Shown here: positions 7,783 to 15,286 of the stretch, piece by piece
Numbering within the stretch: position 1 is the first letter of the stretch
How the letters are laid out: every line of letters starts with the position of its first letter
Virus record (IMG/VR): IMGVR_UViG_3300032224_001167
Coordinates: 1 to 32,044 of that record
DNA length: 32,044 nucleotides
Reading direction: 5' to 3' (one strand)
DNA from: a virus
The notes under the pieces: model-generated
Databases searched by the model: none
The model's input: only the letters and a program-made list of their open reading frames with translations
What the model was told of the DNA's origin: nothing
Position numbers and translations under genes: made by a program

Positions 7783-9699
7783 ATGGCAAACGAAGAATTT
7801 CAAATATTAAAACAAAGATCTTTATATTCAAAATTAAAGAGACTTTTTTCCACCGATGCAGTAATTCGTAATATTGGCGGTAAGAAATTAAAAGTGGTAG
7901 ATACAGATGAAGTAATGTATGCTACAGATCGTAATACACTTAGAGATCGTTTTAATAGAATTAGAACATCTTCATATAATCAATACAGTAGAGATTTTAC
8001 TTTAAGTTATCAAGCTGCTCGTATTGAATTATTCCGTGATTATGATACAATGGATATGGACCCTATCATTAGTTCTGCATTGGATATTTACGCAGATGAA
8101 TGTGTAACTAAGAATGAACTGGGAGAAATTCTAATAATTCATTCAACCAACGATAACATCAAACAAATTCTTTATAATTTGTTTTATGACATTCTTAATA
8201 TTGAATTTAATATGTGGAGTTGGACTAGAAATCTTGTAAAGTATGGTGATTTCTATTTAAAAATGTATATTAGTCCAGAATATGGTGTTTACATGGTGGA
8301 ACCTATTAGTGCATATAATGTTACCCGTGTAGAAAATAGCGATTTAACAAACAAGAATTATGTTAAATTCCAAATTAATTTACCTGAAGGTGGTAGATTG
8401 GAAGAATTGGAAAATTATCAAATTGCGCATTTTAGAATGTTGAGTGATAGCAATTTTATTCCATATGGTAAGAGTATTATTGAAGGTGGTAGAAGAGTAT
8501 GGAAACAGTTATCATTGATGGAAGACGCAATGTTAATTCACCGTGTAATGCGTGCTCCAGAAAAGAGAATTTTCAAGGTTGACGTTGGTAATATTCCTCC
8601 TGCGGAAGTGGACCAATATATGCAAAGATTGATGGATAAGATGAAAAAAGTCCCATATATTGACGAAAGAACAGGTGATTATAATCTTCGTTTCAATCTT
8701 CAAAATATGGTAGAAGATTTCTATTTACCAGTTCGTGGTAGTGATAGTGGTACTAGTATTGAACCTTTGAGTGGTATGGAATTCAATGGTATTGATGACA
8801 TTGAATATCTTCGTAATAAGATGTTAGCTGCATTAAAGATTCCCAAGGCATTTTTGGGTTATGAAGAAGATTTGAGTGGTAAAGCAACACTTGCAAGTGA
8901 AGACGTAAGATTTGCCAAGACTGTAAACAGAGTACAAAGAATTTTGATTAGTGAATTGAACAAAATTGCAATGGTACATTTGTATGCTCAAGGATATAAA
9001 GATGCATCATTGGTTGATTTTACATTGGAATTAACAAATCCTTCAGTAATTTTTGAAAAAGAAAAAATTGCTATTTGGCAAGATAAAGTAAATCTTTCCA
9101 AAGATATGATGGAAACCAAATTATTTAGTAAGAAATGGATATATGAAAATGTATTTAAGATTTCCGATGAAGACGTAGATATTCAAAAGAATGACTTAGT
9201 TGAAGATGCTAAACAATCTTACAGATTTAAACAAATTGAAGATGAAGGTATTGATCCAGCTAAACCATTCAATAAAATTAAACCTGAAGACGGTTCTGGC
9301 GGAGAAACTGGTGGTGGTGATATTGGTGCTGACGCCGGCGGAGAAACTGGTGCAACTCCAGAAGCCGGAAGTGAAACAGGTGGCGAACCCGGTGGTGGAG
9401 AAACTAGTGGTGAAACTCCTGCATTAACTGAAAAATCACTTAGAACATATAAAAGACCTTCACAAAAAGGTTCTCATAAAAAAAGAAAAGATAATACATT
9501 TGGATATGACCCATTGGGAAGTAAAGAAAATGTATCACAATCTCAAACAGACCCATTAAGACAAGGTTCCAAAACCAAATCTCCATTGAGTTTAGAGGGT
9601 TTAAATGACTTTTTAAAAACAACATCTCAAATAAAAACTGAACTATTAAACGAAACAAAAAGTCTATCAATGTTAGACGAAAAAAATATTATTGAATAA
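7783..9699 (+). CDS. Portal vertex protein (gp20-like)
   Basis: 638 residues. It forms the ring at one capsid vertex through which DNA enters and leaves, and where the terminase and neck dock. Sequence typical of T4-type portals includes DYDTMDMDPIISSALDIYADE (residues 86-106), WSWTRNLVKYGDFYLKMY, RAPEKRIFKVDVGNIPP, and IPKAFLGYEEDLSGKATLASEDVRFAKTVNRVQ. It is longer than T4 gp20 (524). The extra length is mostly at the C-terminus, where residues about 503-550 are a Gly/Glu/Thr-rich low-complexity linker followed by a Lys-rich stretch. Only 21 bases separate it from the terminase; the sheath and tube genes that lie between terminase and portal in T4 are absent here. Confidence 0.93.
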   Translation: MANEEFQILKQRSLYSKLKRLFSTDAVIRNIGGKKLKVVDTDEVMYATDRNTLRDRFNRIRTSSYNQYSRDFTLSYQAARIELFRDYDTMDMDPIISSALDIYADECVTKNELGEILIIHSTNDNIKQILYNLFYDILNIEFNMWSWTRNLVKYGDFYLKMYISPEYGVYMVEPISAYNVTRVENSDLTNKNYVKFQINLPEGGRLEELENYQIAHFRMLSDSNFIPYGKSIIEGGRRVWKQLSLMEDAMLIHRVMRAPEKRIFKVDVGNIPPAEVDQYMQRLMDKMKKVPYIDERTGDYNLRFNLQNMVEDFYLPVRGSDSGTSIEPLSGMEFNGIDDIEYLRNKMLAALKIPKAFLGYEEDLSGKATLASEDVRFAKTVNRVQRILISELNKIAMVHLYAQGYKDASLVDFTLELTNPSVIFEKEKIAIWQDKVNLSKDMMETKLFSKKWIYENVFKISDEDVDIQKNDLVEDAKQSYRFKQIEDEGIDPAKPFNKIKPEDGSGGETGGGDIGADAGGETGATPEAGSETGGEPGGGETSGETPALTEKSLRTYKRPSQKGSHKKRKDNTFGYDPLGSKENVSQSQTDPLRQGSKTKSPLSLEGLNDFLKTTSQIKTELLNETKSLSMLDEKNIIE

Positions 9700-9746
9700 T
9701 CCGTGTAAATAGTATATTAAAAATGATTTTTACTATAAATTTACTA

Positions 9747-9754
9747 TATTTATA
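9747..9754 (+). promoter_or_regulatory. Late-promoter-like box TATTTATA
   Basis: Exact octamer 21 bases before the ATG at 9776, so this unit would have a short leader. Just upstream, 9706-9745 contains an AT-rich inverted repeat (GTAAAT-AGTA against TACT-ATTTAC around AAAAATGATTTTT) that could be a weak terminator for the portal gene. Confidence 0.45.
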
Positions 9755-9775
9755 AAATAACGAAGATTAAATTAT

Positions 9776-10642
9776 ATGCACAAAGCTAAGCATTCAAAGT
9801 TTAGAAATACAGGAATATTGTTTGAATTGCTCACTCGACAAGTGACATCAGATATTTTGTCTGGAAAAGACGAATCTTTTGCCAAGAATATTCTATTTAA
9901 ATATTTTTCTGAAAATAAAGAATTAGGCAAAGAGTTACAATTGTATAACTTTTTAGTTAATGAAGTTGCGAAAGACGAAACACAAGCAGAAAAATACATT
10001 GAAATTGTATTAAAACAAAGAGATAAACTAAATCAAAAGACATTAACGTCCGAAAAATACAATTTAATTAAAGAAATCAAGGATGTTTATCCAATCAATG
10101 ATTTATTTAAGTCTAGTATTAAGAATTATAAAGTATTGGCTTCAATATATAAAATTTTTGAAAATCATAGTGATAAAAATTCAAAGTTTGATGTAAAAGA
10201 AATTGTTTCTTCTAGAACCAGTATAGTTGAAAATTTATGTGGTTCTAAAAAAGTAGTTAAAGAAACTGAAGATGAAATGATTAATGTTTATAAACAACAA
10301 AATGAAGAAGTTCGTCTTTTAAGTTATAAGATATTAGTAGAATCTCTAAATGAAAAGTATAAAGATTTGAATTCAAGTCAAAAAAATCTATTGAAAGAAT
10401 ATATCAATAGTATCAGTAATACAAATTCATTAAAGAAATTAATCGATTCTGAAGTAACAAATGTCAATAAACAATTGGCCGAATTAACATCTAAAATTTC
10501 TGATGATGTTATCAAGATTAAGATTAATGAAACTGTAAAACAACTTGATAATGTTAAAAAATTTAATCTCGTTAAAGATAATCAAATTATGGTTCTATTG
10601 TTATCATATGAATTGATAAAAGAAATCAAGAATCAACTTTAA
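9776..10642 (+). CDS. Conserved T4-type late protein between portal and protease, function unknown
   Basis: 288 residues, strongly helical and Lys/Glu/Asn-rich, with no Cys cluster, signal peptide or membrane segment. The N-terminus MHKAKHSKFRNTGILFELL looks like that of unassigned late proteins in other T4-like phages, as far as I recall; I cannot check this here. In T4 this slot holds the prohead-core genes 67 and 68, so a role in prohead assembly is a reasonable guess from position alone, though this protein is larger than either. The next gene starts 1 base after its stop, so the two are probably translated together. Confidence 0.6.
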   Translation: MHKAKHSKFRNTGILFELLTRQVTSDILSGKDESFAKNILFKYFSENKELGKELQLYNFLVNEVAKDETQAEKYIEIVLKQRDKLNQKTLTSEKYNLIKEIKDVYPINDLFKSSIKNYKVLASIYKIFENHSDKNSKFDVKEIVSSRTSIVENLCGSKKVVKETEDEMINVYKQQNEEVRLLSYKILVESLNEKYKDLNSSQKNLLKEYINSISNTNSLKKLIDSEVTNVNKQLAELTSKISDDVIKIKINETVKQLDNVKKFNLVKDNQIMVLLLSYELIKEIKNQL

Positions 10643-10643
10643 T

Positions 10644-11312
10644 ATGAACGAAACAAAAGAAATTATTAAATCAGATGAATCTTTGAAACAAAAAATCAAA
10701 GAATTAATTAAACAAGTAATGGATGAAATCACAACAACTGGTGCAGTTGGTGCTATTTCTGTTCCAAATTGGGTTTCCAAGAGTAAAAAAGGTAGACCGG
10801 ATGTAGCTACTGCTCTTGGATATACTCTAGCAAAACCTGTAAATGAAGCTGCTGAACCAGTATCTGAACCTAAACAAGATTCAAATCCACAACAAGGTCA
10901 AGAAGATCCAAATTTATATGATGCTAAATTTGATTTGACTGACTTTGAAAGTAGAGTGTCTCAATCTACATCACAAAACAAGACTAATTTTCAAAATAAA
11001 ATATTAAGCAAAATTGGAAATAAACAAGTTCAATTGAGAGCTTCAAAAGGATATGGACAACCAGAAAAAGACTATGTAGTAAATGTTTCTGGTGTAAGTA
11101 TTGATTTTTATTACGAAAAATACGTCATTGTAATTAAAGGAAGAGAACAAGGTAAACAAAAAGAAAGTGAATACTTTGTTAAACAACCATATCAAATCAA
11201 AATTTTAGGTAATGCAATTGTTACACCTTCTGTAAAGAAAAAACAACAACAAGCTCCTGCAACACCAGTTGCACCTGTTGTACCAACAAATACTGCAACA
11301 AAAGGAGTATAA
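10644..11312 (+). CDS. Late protein upstream of the prohead protease, function unknown
   Basis: 222 residues. It starts with a charged helix (to about residue 30). A Gly/Ala/Ser segment (TTTGAVGAISVPNWVSKSKKGRPD) follows, then a Pro/Gln/Glu-rich linker around 70-90. A compact beta-rich domain (about 105-190) contains YVVNVSGVSIDFYYEKYVIVIKG, and the tail is Gln/Pro/Ala-rich. Not recognised as a named family. Gene order (portal, unknown, this, protease) suggests a prohead-core or head-assembly role comparable to the T4 67/68 region, but nothing in the sequence proves it. Its last codons (ACAAAAGGAGTATAA) contain an AAAGGAG ribosome-binding site for the protease gene. Confidence 0.6.
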   Translation: MNETKEIIKSDESLKQKIKELIKQVMDEITTTGAVGAISVPNWVSKSKKGRPDVATALGYTLAKPVNEAAEPVSEPKQDSNPQQGQEDPNLYDAKFDLTDFESRVSQSTSQNKTNFQNKILSKIGNKQVQLRASKGYGQPEKDYVVNVSGVSIDFYYEKYVIVIKGREQGKQKESEYFVKQPYQIKILGNAIVTPSVKKKQQQAPATPVAPVVPTNTATKGV

Positions 11313-11317
11313 TAAAT

Positions 11318-11935
11318 ATGAATAAAAAATTATTAGTAGATTGCATAACATTTGATGTAGATAAATCAGTACTTAACGAAGCAATGGCAAAAGGTGGTCC
11401 ATTGGTTGTACAAGGTGTTCTACAAAGAGCCGAAGCTAAAAACCAAAACGGTAGAGTATACGGCAAAGAAATTTTAGAAAGAGAAGCTCATAAATATGAT
11501 GAAAATTTCATCAGAGAAAGAAGAGCACTCGGTGAATTGGATCATCCAGACAGTAGCGTTGTGAATTTAAAAAATGTAAGTCACAACGTAAAAAGAATGT
11601 ACTGGAATGGCAATGATTTAATGGGTGAAGTTGAAATTTTAACTACACCAAGTGGTAATATTTTAAAAGAATTACTAAATTGCGGTATTAAGTTGGGTAT
11701 TAGTTCAAGAGGAATGGGAAGTGTTAAAAAGAATGTACACGAAGGTACTGATGAAGTTCAGGACGATTTTGAATTGATTGCATTCGATTTTGTTAGTAAT
11801 CCATCAACTAAAGGTGCATTTATGTTTCCATCTGGCGAACAATCTTTACAAGAAGGAATTGTAAAAAATCCATTAACTAATAAGTGGGAAAAGGTAGAAG
11901 ATTTAATCAGAGACATTTTAGGCGAAATTAAATAA
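11318..11935 (+). CDS. Prohead protease and core protein (gp21-like)
   Basis: 205 residues. This serine protease matures the prohead by cutting capsid, scaffold and internal proteins after [L/I]xE. Typical features are NGRVYGKEIL, ALGELDHPDSS (catalytic-type His76), LGISSRGMGS (Ser129/130) and LIAFDFVSNPSTKGAFM, the expected layout of the herpesvirus-assemblin-like fold. VLNE|A at 21/22 and SLQE|G at 179/180 match the enzyme's own cut rule and probably mark N- and C-terminal self-processing. It is one of few genes here with a clear Shine-Dalgarno (AAAGGAG at 11301-11307, 10 bases before ATG). A perfect-stem terminator follows. Its substrates are likely encoded close by (scaffold 15287, capsid 16397). 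Confidence 0.93.
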   Translation: MNKKLLVDCITFDVDKSVLNEAMAKGGPLVVQGVLQRAEAKNQNGRVYGKEILEREAHKYDENFIRERRALGELDHPDSSVVNLKNVSHNVKRMYWNGNDLMGEVEILTTPSGNILKELLNCGIKLGISSRGMGSVKKNVHEGTDEVQDDFELIAFDFVSNPSTKGAFMFPSGEQSLQEGIVKNPLTNKWEKVEDLIRDILGEIK

Positions 11936-11943
11936 TTATATTA

Positions 11944-11975
11944 ATAAAACACATTTAATTTGTGTTTTATTTTTT
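11944..11975 (+). terminator. Rho-independent terminator after the prohead protease
   Basis: A 10-base perfect stem ATAAAACACA (11944-11953) pairs with TGTGTTTTAT (11961-11970) around a 7-base loop, then a T run. It closes the protease unit before the endonuclease. Confidence 0.75.
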
Positions 11976-11991
11976 GTATTTGTATGTAATT

Positions 11992-13683
11992 ATGTACAAA
12001 GACAAACGCTATATGATTAAAAACTGGATAGAGAATAATTTAATTTCAAATAAAAAACTTGTATCTAAAAGATGTAAAAAAGAATGGTTTATTAAAAATA
12101 ACTATATTGATGTGTATAATGAAATCTTATTAGAAACTAATTTTTTAAATGATTCAACATTTCCGCAAAAAATATGGCATATAGTAAATGAAAAATTTAG
12201 TTTGTATAAGTGTAATAATCCTAATTGTAACAATGTACCTAATTTTTTAACATATACAAGTGGATATTCAAGAACATGTAGTAATGTATGTGCTCAATTT
12301 GATCCACAAACTGTAAGCAAAATAAAACAGACCAATTATAAAAAATATGGTGTTGAATATGGATTGAGCAACAAAGATATAATTGAAAAACGAAAAGTTA
12401 CATGTGTTAAAAACTATGGTGTAGATAATCCTACTAAATCACAAATTATTTTGGATAAAATTGCAAGTTCAAATAAAGAAAAATATGGTGTTGAATGGAT
12501 TTTACAAAATCAGTCTAAAAAAGAATTGGCGATGATTAAAAAATACGGTGTTAAAAATATACAACAAAGTCAGGAAATAAAGTTAAAAACATCTGTTACA
12601 CGTAGATCTTTGTTTTATGATAGTTTATTTTCTACAGATAGATTGAAAAGTAAAGTTGTTCCTTTATTTTCAAAGGATGAATATGTTATTGATGGATATT
12701 ATTCAAACTTTAAATTTAAATGTTTAACTTGTAATACTGAATTTTTTGATTGTTTAGAAGACGGTGATGTTCCTAGATGTACAAAATGTTATAAACATTC
12801 TTCAATTTTTGAAGAAGAAGTATTTAATTTTATACAAAGTTTAGTTACAGTTGGTATCAAACGAAATGATAAAACAGTATTAAATACATTAGAATTAGAC
12901 ATTTATATATGTGACAAGAAGATTGCATTTGAATGTAATGGTTTGTATTGGCACGGTGAAATTAATGGTGGTAAGAATAAAAAATATCATTTGAATAAAA
13001 CTTTAGAATGTGAAAGTAAAGGAATACGATTAATTCACATCTTTGAAGATGAATGGTTATTTAAAAAAGATATTGTTAAAAGCCGAATTAAAAATCTGTT
13101 AAATAAAAATGAAAATAAAATTTTTGCAAGAAAATGTACAATAAAAGTAATAAAACCATCAGAATCAAATTATTTTTTAGAAAAGAATCATATTCAAGGA
13201 AAAGATAATTCATCTGTTAAACTGGGATTATTGTTAAATAATGAATTAGTATCTGTTATGACATTTGGTAAATTAAGAACCGCATTAGGAAATAAAAATA
13301 AGATTGATATATGGGAAATGTATAGATTTTGTAATAAAACCAATACTACAGTAATTGGTGCGGCTAGTAAATTACTAAAATATTTTATAAAAACATACTA
13401 TCCTAAAAAAATAATAACTTATTCGGATAAAAGATGGAATTCAGGTAATCTATATACAACACTAAATTTTATAAAAATTTCAAATGGTACTCCCAATTAT
13501 TGGTATTATGGAAAAGGTAATAGTTATAAAAGACATCATAGATTTAGTTTTGCCAAACACATATTATCCAAAAAAATAAAAACATTTGATATCAATTTAA
13601 CTGAATGGGAAAATATGAAAAATAATGGATATGACAGAATATGGGATTGTGGAAGTGACAAATTTGAATTCAATATAGTTTAA
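11992..13683 (+). CDS. Homing endonuclease with KYGV repeats and a PD-(D/E)XK/Vsr-like nuclease domain
   Basis: 563 residues from the ATG at 11992. A GTG at 11962 would start inside the terminator stem, so it is rejected. The N-terminal half has a CNNPNC...C...C zinc-binding-type segment, then repeats of the form KYGVE/N-x-S-x-I-x-K-x-T (near KKYGVEYG, KNYGVDNP, KEKYGVEW and KKYGVKN), typical of modular DNA-recognition regions in phage mobile nucleases. The nuclease core is LELDIYICDKKIAFECNGLYWHGE, with acidic residues spaced as in the fragment at 2-874. The rest matches that fragment along its length, down to NGYDRIWDCG. It lies between the protease terminator and the gene at 13737. A weak box TATTTGTA lies 7 bases before the start. 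Confidence 0.8.
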   Translation: MYKDKRYMIKNWIENNLISNKKLVSKRCKKEWFIKNNYIDVYNEILLETNFLNDSTFPQKIWHIVNEKFSLYKCNNPNCNNVPNFLTYTSGYSRTCSNVCAQFDPQTVSKIKQTNYKKYGVEYGLSNKDIIEKRKVTCVKNYGVDNPTKSQIILDKIASSNKEKYGVEWILQNQSKKELAMIKKYGVKNIQQSQEIKLKTSVTRRSLFYDSLFSTDRLKSKVVPLFSKDEYVIDGYYSNFKFKCLTCNTEFFDCLEDGDVPRCTKCYKHSSIFEEEVFNFIQSLVTVGIKRNDKTVLNTLELDIYICDKKIAFECNGLYWHGEINGGKNKKYHLNKTLECESKGIRLIHIFEDEWLFKKDIVKSRIKNLLNKNENKIFARKCTIKVIKPSESNYFLEKNHIQGKDNSSVKLGLLLNNELVSVMTFGKLRTALGNKNKIDIWEMYRFCNKTNTTVIGAASKLLKYFIKTYYPKKIITYSDKRWNSGNLYTTLNFIKISNGTPNYWYYGKGNSYKRHHRFSFAKHILSKKIKTFDINLTEWENMKNNGYDRIWDCGSDKFEFNIV

Positions 13684-13718
13684 AACTAAATATATTTTGT
13701 TTTTAATGCGCCGATTTA

Positions 13719-13732
13719 TATTTATATTTATA
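13719..13732 (+). promoter_or_regulatory. Two overlapping late-promoter-like boxes
   Basis: TATTTATATTTATA holds two copies of the octamer (13719-13726 and 13725-13732), 10 and 4 bases before the ATG at 13737. Confidence 0.5.
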
Positions 13733-13736
13733 TCAT

Positions 13737-14174
13737 ATGATTAAATTAGCCGAAATAGCAGAAACACTTGGTATTAAACAACAACCATCTGCACCACAAC
13801 AACCACAAGTTGCTAGTGAATCTCCTACAACAGTAAAGACACTTACCAAAGAAGAAAAGAAAGCTCTTTATGAATTGGTAAACAATTACAATGAATATGG
13901 TAAACTTCTTTATGAGTATCACCAATTGATGAAAGTTGCCGAAAACATTGATAAGATATCACAATATGCAGAAACCTATGCATTGAATGAATGTGGTGAT
14001 TGGATGCAAGAAAATACTGCAATTCGTCATTTCAAAGATTTAAAAAGAATGTCTGAAACATTTAAAAAGAATGCAGCTAAATGTCAACAACAAAATTCCG
14101 AAATGGTAAGTTTGTATGAAGATATGGGAAATATTCTTGAAAAGTATTTTGAAATAAAAGATGTAAACAAATAA
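13737..14174 (+). CDS. Small helical late protein, function unknown
   Basis: 145 residues. The N-terminus MIKLAEIAETLG resembles the MIKL leaders of the proteins at 894 and 1660, and IAE|T is a near-match to the prohead-protease rule, though Thr is not the usual next residue. A Gln/Pro-rich linker (about 13-30) is followed by a long, mostly helical region, probably coiled coil (YNEYGKLLYEYHQLMKVAEN and onward). A prohead-core or internal head protein is possible; I do not recognise a named family. It ends 20 bases before a strong bidirectional terminator shared with the convergent genes on the other strand. Confidence 0.6.
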   Translation: MIKLAEIAETLGIKQQPSAPQQPQVASESPTTVKTLTKEEKKALYELVNNYNEYGKLLYEYHQLMKVAENIDKISQYAETYALNECGDWMQENTAIRHFKDLKRMSETFKKNAAKCQQQNSEMVSLYEDMGNILEKYFEIKDVNK

Positions 14175-14193
14175 AAAATTATAAATAGAAACG

Positions 14194-14228
14194 AAAAACC
14201 CCACTTTTTACAGTGGGGTTTATTTTTT
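14194..14228. terminator. Bidirectional terminator between convergent genes
   Basis: Stem AAACCCCACT (14196-14205) pairs with AGTGGGGTTT (14212-14221) around a 6-base loop. A-rich sequence lies on the left and a T run on the right, so it can serve the plus gene ending at 14174 and the minus gene ending at 14228. Confidence 0.85.
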
Positions 14229-14536
14229 TAAATTTCTACAGAACCAAGTTCGTCTATTTTATTTAACATATCATTAAATGTTTTAAATAAATGTTTTCTA
14301 TCATCAATTAACAAAACATAATCATCATCCGTCTTGTATATTTTATATGTAATATCGTTCATTCCATCATAATGTCTTACTTTTAGAACCATTCTTGCAT
14401 CACCTTCGGGTTCAAAACCCATTCCAAGTAACATTTCTATTTCTTTCCATTCCCATCCATTCGGATGGTCCATATCATCCAATTTATATTCTTTTTCTCC
14501 GTTTTCTTTTGTAATAAATGATTTTAAATGTGTCAT
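14228..14536 (-). CDS. Small unknown protein, second gene of a minus-strand pair
   Basis: 102 residues, acidic. Contains MDHPNGWEWKEIEMLLGMGFEPEGDARMVLKVRHYDG, then alternating hydrophobic strands (ITYKIYKTDDDYVLLIDD) and a final helix (TFNDMLNKIDEL). Not recognised. It follows the minus gene at 14539-15129 by 2 bases and has no promoter box of its own, so the two are presumably one transcript. It ends at the bidirectional terminator. Confidence 0.6.
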   Translation of the reverse strand: MTHLKSFITKENGEKEYKLDDMDHPNGWEWKEIEMLLGMGFEPEGDARMVLKVRHYDGMNDITYKIYKTDDDYVLLIDDRKHLFKTFNDMLNKIDELGSVEI

Positions 14537-14538
14537 AA

Positions 14539-15129
14539 TTAATTATTAATTTTAATTGCGTCTTTAATAAAACTGTATAATTTATTTTTTACTTCACCTT
14601 CTCCGGTGTCATTCGTAATAGGATCGGATAACTTATAACGAATTTCAGCAGAGGGTTTATCAAAATCTTCTTCGTTTTGATATTCAGTATACCATACACC
14701 ATATTTGAAAGAATTCTTTGTATCATCTTCTTCATTTGTTAATTTCTTAATAACAAATTTAATTGTATTTTCATTAAATTCTTTATCAAAACTCAATTCC
14801 ATACCAGATCCAGCATTTTTATTATTGACAGGTCCAGTAACTTCTGCAATCTTTGAAACTTCAAATGGTTTAAAATCAAGTCCTTGGTTTTTATTCAATT
14901 CATCTCTAAACTTAACATTCTTTTTGTTAAGTTCAGCTGTTTCATTCATCATATTTGCAAATGATCTGCGAAAGATTTCTTTCAATTTTGTTCGTATTTC
15001 ATTCTTTTTTGCATCTGGTACATTTGCATACAATGCACGCAAATATCGTTGTACATCACCGTCAGTACATCCGATTTTTTTACCAGTTTCTTTGTTGTAA
15101 ATACATTTACCTTTGATTTTATATGGCAT
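14539..15129 (-). CDS. Unknown protein, first gene of a minus-strand pair
   Basis: 196 residues from the ATG at 15129 (MPYKIKGKCIYNKETGKK). An upstream in-frame ATG at 15165 would place the promoter box inside the gene, so the shorter start is chosen. The N-terminal segment CIYNKETGKKIGCTDGDVQRYLRAL resembles a small two-Cys module followed by a helix. The middle is helical and Lys/Asn-rich, and the C-terminal half (from about residue 75) alternates strands and ends in a helix (LYSFIKDAIKINN). No named family recognised. It is divergent from the scaffold gene. Confidence 0.6.
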   Translation of the reverse strand: MPYKIKGKCIYNKETGKKIGCTDGDVQRYLRALYANVPDAKKNEIRTKLKEIFRRSFANMMNETAELNKKNVKFRDELNKNQGLDFKPFEVSKIAEVTGPVNNKNAGSGMELSFDKEFNENTIKFVIKKLTNEEDDTKNSFKYGVWYTEYQNEEDFDKPSAEIRYKLSDPITNDTGEGEVKNKLYSFIKDAIKINN

Positions 15130-15134
15130 AATAG

Positions 15135-15142
15135 TATAAATA
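15135..15142 (-). promoter_or_regulatory. Late-promoter-like box on the minus strand
   Basis: The plus strand reads TATAAATA, so the minus strand reads TATTTATA, 5 bases before the minus-strand ATG at 15129. The box is inverted here exactly as the gene is. Confidence 0.5.
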
Positions 15143-15170
15143 TCAATAATTTTTATTACTTTCAATTTTT

Positions 15171-15184
15171 TATTTATATTTATT
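15171..15184 (+). promoter_or_regulatory. Double late-promoter-like box for scaffold and capsid genes
   Basis: TATTTATA (15171-15178) overlaps TATTTATT (15177-15184). The scaffold ATG is about 100 bases further on, so this unit has the longest leader in the window. Confidence 0.5.
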
Positions 15185-15286
15185 TAACAGTAATACGACA
15201 TTTCCTTTGTCGCAACATATAATTTAATTAATCTTCATTGAAGTTCAATATCCTCAATAACTTCACACAAATAAGGAAAAATAAAT
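15185..15286 (+). promoter_or_regulatory. Structured 5' leader of the scaffold/capsid transcript
   Basis: It contains a hairpin CGACA (15196-15200)/TGTCG (15208-15212). It also has two mutually exclusive pairings of one segment: CTTCA (15233-15237) with TGAAG (15239-15243), or TGAAGTT (15239-15245) with AACTTCA (15259-15265). A ribosome-binding site AAGGA (15273-15277) lies 9 bases before the ATG. Function unknown; the pairings are short and could be chance. Confidence 0.35.

Noticed and set aside
9200-9427. Overlapping plus-strand frame inside the portal gene
   Set aside because: It is a shadow of the Gly/Glu-rich linker in another frame.
11962-11991. GTG start for the endonuclease at 11992
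   Set aside because: It lies in the terminator stem and gives a hydrophobic artefact sequence (FYFLYLYV).
15191-15199. TAATACGAC, the first half of a T7-type promoter
   Set aside because: Only nine bases match; the rest of the T7 promoter is missing and no phage RNA polymerase is visible.
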